DNA from: Teredinibacter franksiae
Lineage (GTDB): Bacteria; Pseudomonadota; Gammaproteobacteria; Pseudomonadales; Cellvibrionaceae
NCBI RefSeq assembly: GCF_014218805.1
Contig: NZ_JACJUV010000001.1
Location: 930,001 to 994,000 of the forward strand
DNA: 64,000 bases
Direction of reading: 5' to 3'
Shown here: positions 63,506-64,000 of the stretch, piece after piece
Numbering within the stretch: position 1 is the first letter of the stretch
Layout of the letters: the number at the start of each line of letters is the position of its first letter
Notes under the pieces: model-generated
What the model was told of the DNA's origin: nothing
Seen by the model: the letters and a program-made list of their open reading frames with translations, nothing else
Database searches by the model: none
Position numbers and translations under genes: made by a program

Positions 63506-64000
63506 ATGGGACTAAAGATTTTTTCATTTCACAGACTTTCAAATTTTTCTGCGGCAATAATAACGGCGTTATTGCTGATAGTTACAACTTTAAGTTCACA
63601 TGCCGAAGAGCTAGAACTTGAAAAAGATGAACTGACTTTCGGCTTTATAAAACTGACCGATATGGCTCCACTGGCCATTGCCTACGAACAGGGCTTTTTT
63701 GAAGACGAAGGACTATTTGTAACACTGGAAGCGCAAGCCAATTGGAAAGTATTACTGGACGGTGTTATCGACGGTAAGCTTGACGGTGCGCACATGCTTG
63801 CGGGCCAGCCTCTAGGAGCAACTATCGGTTACGGCACCAAAGCCCACATCGTTACCGCCTTCAGTATGGATTTAAACGGTAACGGCATCACCGTTTCCAA
63901 CGACATTTGGAAACAAATGAAGCCTAATATTCCAGTCAAAAATGGCAAGCCCGTTCACCCCATCAGCGCAAGCGCGTTAAAGCCGGTTGTCGAAAAATAC
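63506..64000 (+). CDS. nitrate-type ABC transporter substrate-binding protein (partial)
   Basis: The gene starts at ATG 63506 and runs open to the window edge (165 codons). A signal peptide ([17 protein letters not shown]) is followed by [30 protein letters not shown], the start of the NrtA/CmpA (nitrate or bicarbonate) binding-protein family, with [20 protein letters not shown] as the first ligand-site block. NrtA is expected to precede nrtB and a nitrate-reductase operon beyond the window. The choice of nitrate over other anions is inference. Confidence 0.85.
   Translation, partial: MGLKIFSFHRLSNFSAAIITALLLIVTTLSSHAEELELEKDELTFGFIKLTDMAPLAIAYEQGFFEDEGLFVTLEAQANWKVLLDGVIDGKLDGAHMLAGQPLGATIGYGTKAHIVTAFSMDLNGNGITVSNDIWKQMKPNIPVKNGKPVHPISASALKPVVEKY

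Noticed and set aside
63330..63557. 75-aa minus-strand open frame
   Set aside because: It starts at TTG without a ribosome site and overlaps the start of the nitrate-type binding-protein gene on the other strand. The peptide looks somewhat protein-like, so a short gene from the internal ATG at 63527 is not fully excluded.

Overview
The window looks like chromosomal DNA of a marine or plant-polysaccharide-degrading gammaproteobacterium close to the Cellvibrionaceae (Saccharophagus/Teredinibacter type). This rests on gene content: a complete MSHA-type pilus locus in canonical order, orphan type II secretion genes gspA/gspB, a GH9 cellulase-type enzyme, a GH26 mannanase-type enzyme, several cyclic-nucleotide signalling proteins, and typical gammaproteobacterial genes (queF, epmC, pdxB, rlmM, trmL, rnb, yheU). 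No plasmid, phage or insertion-sequence gene was seen. The taxonomic call is an inference.

Layout. 1-5.7 kb: the end of a helical protein, a beta-propeller lipoprotein, a tandem repeat downstream of tRNA-Ser(GGA), and a REC-REC-histidine kinase. 5.9-11.8 kb: a membrane-anchored coiled-coil protein, a class III adenylate cyclase, and a queF/ABC-2 transporter operon. 11.9-12.7 kb: a second tandem repeat, packed with GGA-bearing hairpins, next to a tRNA-Glu/tRNA-Gly operon. 13-26 kb: housekeeping genes (glycosylase, msrB, alaA, the epmC-exonuclease-pdxB operon, tusA, rlmM), a PAS-GGDEF-EAL protein, and an NAD-kinase-like/methyltransferase fusion. 27-33 kb: a two-component-type propeller sensor ending in GGDEF, followed by the GH9 enzyme. 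33-38 kb: small conserved genes and gspAB. 38.3-55.7 kb: the MSHA locus on the minus strand, from mshI to mshQ. 55.8-64 kb: trmL, two minor prepilins, GH26 mannanase, an exported zinc carboxypeptidase-like (AstE/AspA) protein, rnb, and the start of a nitrate-type ABC substrate-binding protein.

How it fits together. The biology seen is polysaccharide use coupled to surface life: secreted glycosidases, type II secretion accessory ATPase, a mannose-sensitive-haemagglutinin pilus whose MshE ATPase carries c-di-GMP-binding repeats, and two diguanylate cyclase-type proteins. The most unusual DNA is non-coding: two tRNA-adjacent tandem arrays whose units fold into hairpins displaying GGA in the loop (several as AUGGAU or ACGGAC hexaloops). 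This is the architecture expected of CsrA/RsmA-titrating RNA or of the TwoAYGGAY-type RNA motif.
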